A stretch of 49,707 nt of DNA from DATGFK01 sp040007395 (GTDB lineage Bacteria; Chloroflexota; Anaerolineae; Aggregatilineales; UBA2796), in assembly GCA_040007395.1 (NCBI GenBank), contig JBDTVG010000111.1, positions 1 through 49,707 on the forward strand, written 5' to 3'. Each line of letters begins with the position of its first letter. Within the stretch, counting starts at the first letter, position 1. Below the pieces are notes generated by a model. It was not told where the DNA came from, made no database searches, and saw only the letters and a program-made list of their open reading frames with translations. Positions 49,029-49,707 of this stretch are shown here, piece by piece. The translations under genes and the position numbers were made by a program.

Positions 49029-49707
49029 ATGGACTCGCAGATGGACCCACAAATTCAGGCACTCATCGAAGCCCACAACTCAGGCAAGATCACCCGTCGC
49101 GATTTTGTACGGCAAGCCGCTGTTCTGCTAGGCGGCGCAATTATTACCGGAACTGCGTTAGCCAACAGCAGTGCAGGCGCTGCTGAAGCGGCGCAGGCTA
49201 CACCCAGCGGCACACTGGTCGCGACTTTGGCGGATAATCCCTCTGCCAAGATTCTGACCAAAATGATCGAGTTCGACACCAAAGGCTCGAATTTCCCCAC
49301 CGCACCCGGCTATCTGGCCTATCCCGATGGGGCTGGCCCTTTCCCGGCAGTGCTCATTATTCAAGAATGGTGGGGGCTGGATAATCATATCAAAGCCGTA
49401 ACCGAACTCATGGCCCGCAATGGTTATGCAGCGGTAGCCCCAGATCTGTATCGCGGCGAGGTGGCTCAGGAACCTGCGGAGGCACAAAAATTGGCGATGG
49501 CGCTGATCATGGATCAGGCGATCAAGGATATACAAGGAGCCGCCGACTACCTAACCGCACAAGATTTCGTTGGGCCAAAGAAAGCCGGAATCGTCGGCTT
49601 CTGCTTTGGTGGCGGGCTGGCGTGGCAAATGGCATGGAACGGCAAAGACAACATCGGCCCGATTGTCGCCTTCTATGGCTTGGGCGGTCTGGACATTACT
49701 AAAGTTG
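49029..49707 (+). CDS. Dienelactone-hydrolase-family protein with Tat signal (3' end cut by window)
   Basis: The first 226 residues of an exported alpha/beta hydrolase. Residues 18-50 are a twin-arginine signal: TRRDFVRQAAVLLGGAI, then a hydrophobic run to an AxA-type site. The mature part has the dienelactone hydrolase marks: E113 in IIQEWWGLD, and nucleophile C192 in VGFCFGGG. The His is beyond the window. Such enzymes open lactones or cleave esters. ATG at 49029; an in-frame ATG at 49041 would also work. GGGAG lies 12 bases upstream. As a folded, Tat-exported protein, it is a probable client of the Tat system at 43.5-45.8 kb. Confidence 0.9.
   Translation, partial: MDSQMDPQIQALIEAHNSGKITRRDFVRQAAVLLGGAIITGTALANSSAGAAEAAQATPSGTLVATLADNPSAKILTKMIEFDTKGSNFPTAPGYLAYPDGAGPFPAVLIIQEWWGLDNHIKAVTELMARNGYAAVAPDLYRGEVAQEPAEAQKLAMALIMDQAIKDIQGAADYLTAQDFVGPKKAGIVGFCFGGGLAWQMAWNGKDNIGPIVAFYGLGGLDITKV

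Overview
The window looks like a chromosomal segment of a member of Chloroflexota, probably Anaerolineae or a relative. This is an inference from gene style, not from a marker gene: a Hanks-type kinase fused to TPRs, a lipoprotein with a Thr/Pro-rich linker and Trp/Gly repeats, many two-component proteins, a tat/asp23/nusB cluster, moderate GC, and very tight gene packing with several convergent pairs only 2-11 bp apart. No rRNA, tRNA, insertion sequence, phage gene or CRISPR array was seen. I support 51 protein genes, one of them cut by the right edge.

Layout. 0-7.4 kb: housekeeping and accessory genes (M20 amidohydrolase, KTSC protein, a Nif11-like peptide, an M50-like membrane protease, deoxyribonuclease IV, a response regulator, an FmdB zinc ribbon, manA, a PHB-depolymerase-like esterase). 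7.9-12.2 kb: a sensory module made of an orphan ABC-type substrate-binding protein, a membrane histidine kinase, two single-domain response regulators and a STAS-like protein. 13.0-14.8 kb: a two-gene operon of CRISPR-type RAMP proteins (Csm3/Csx7-like and Csx10-like) with no cas10, cas1/2, cas6 or array in the window; this is the most unusual locus. 14.8-19.7 kb: a four-gene glycan operon (membrane protein, GT4, a GT9-GT26 fusion, a heptose-kinase-like PfkB protein).

19.9-29.1 kb: a secreted protein, a WYL regulator next to an AlkA-like glycosylase with Glu in place of the catalytic Asp, an alpha-oxoamine synthase resembling serine palmitoyltransferase, a LuxR-type regulator, a TolB-like propeller and an aldehyde dehydrogenase. 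29.4-35.8 kb: signalling block (Ser/Thr kinase-TPR, PhoR/PhoB-like pair, P1 peptidase, DUF2007 protein, REC-GAF protein). 36.0-40.8 kb: an unknown protein, a 714-residue TPR protein and two paralogous ABC-2-type membrane proteins without an ATPase. 40.8-41.7 kb: divergent HxlR regulator and DUF385 oxidoreductase.

41.7-45.8 kb: a compact seven-gene minus-strand operon running tatA, asp23, nusB, tatB, tatC, an alpha/beta hydrolase and a lipoprotein. 46.0-49.7 kb: fabG, a 1-phosphofructokinase-like kinase, a nucleoside hydrolase and the start of a dienelactone hydrolase whose twin-arginine signal makes it a likely client of the Tat system encoded just upstream. Good terminator-like hairpins mark several gene ends (12351-12387, 19812-19849, 22932-22966, 47880-47907). 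All functional calls come from reading motifs by eye; no database search was run.
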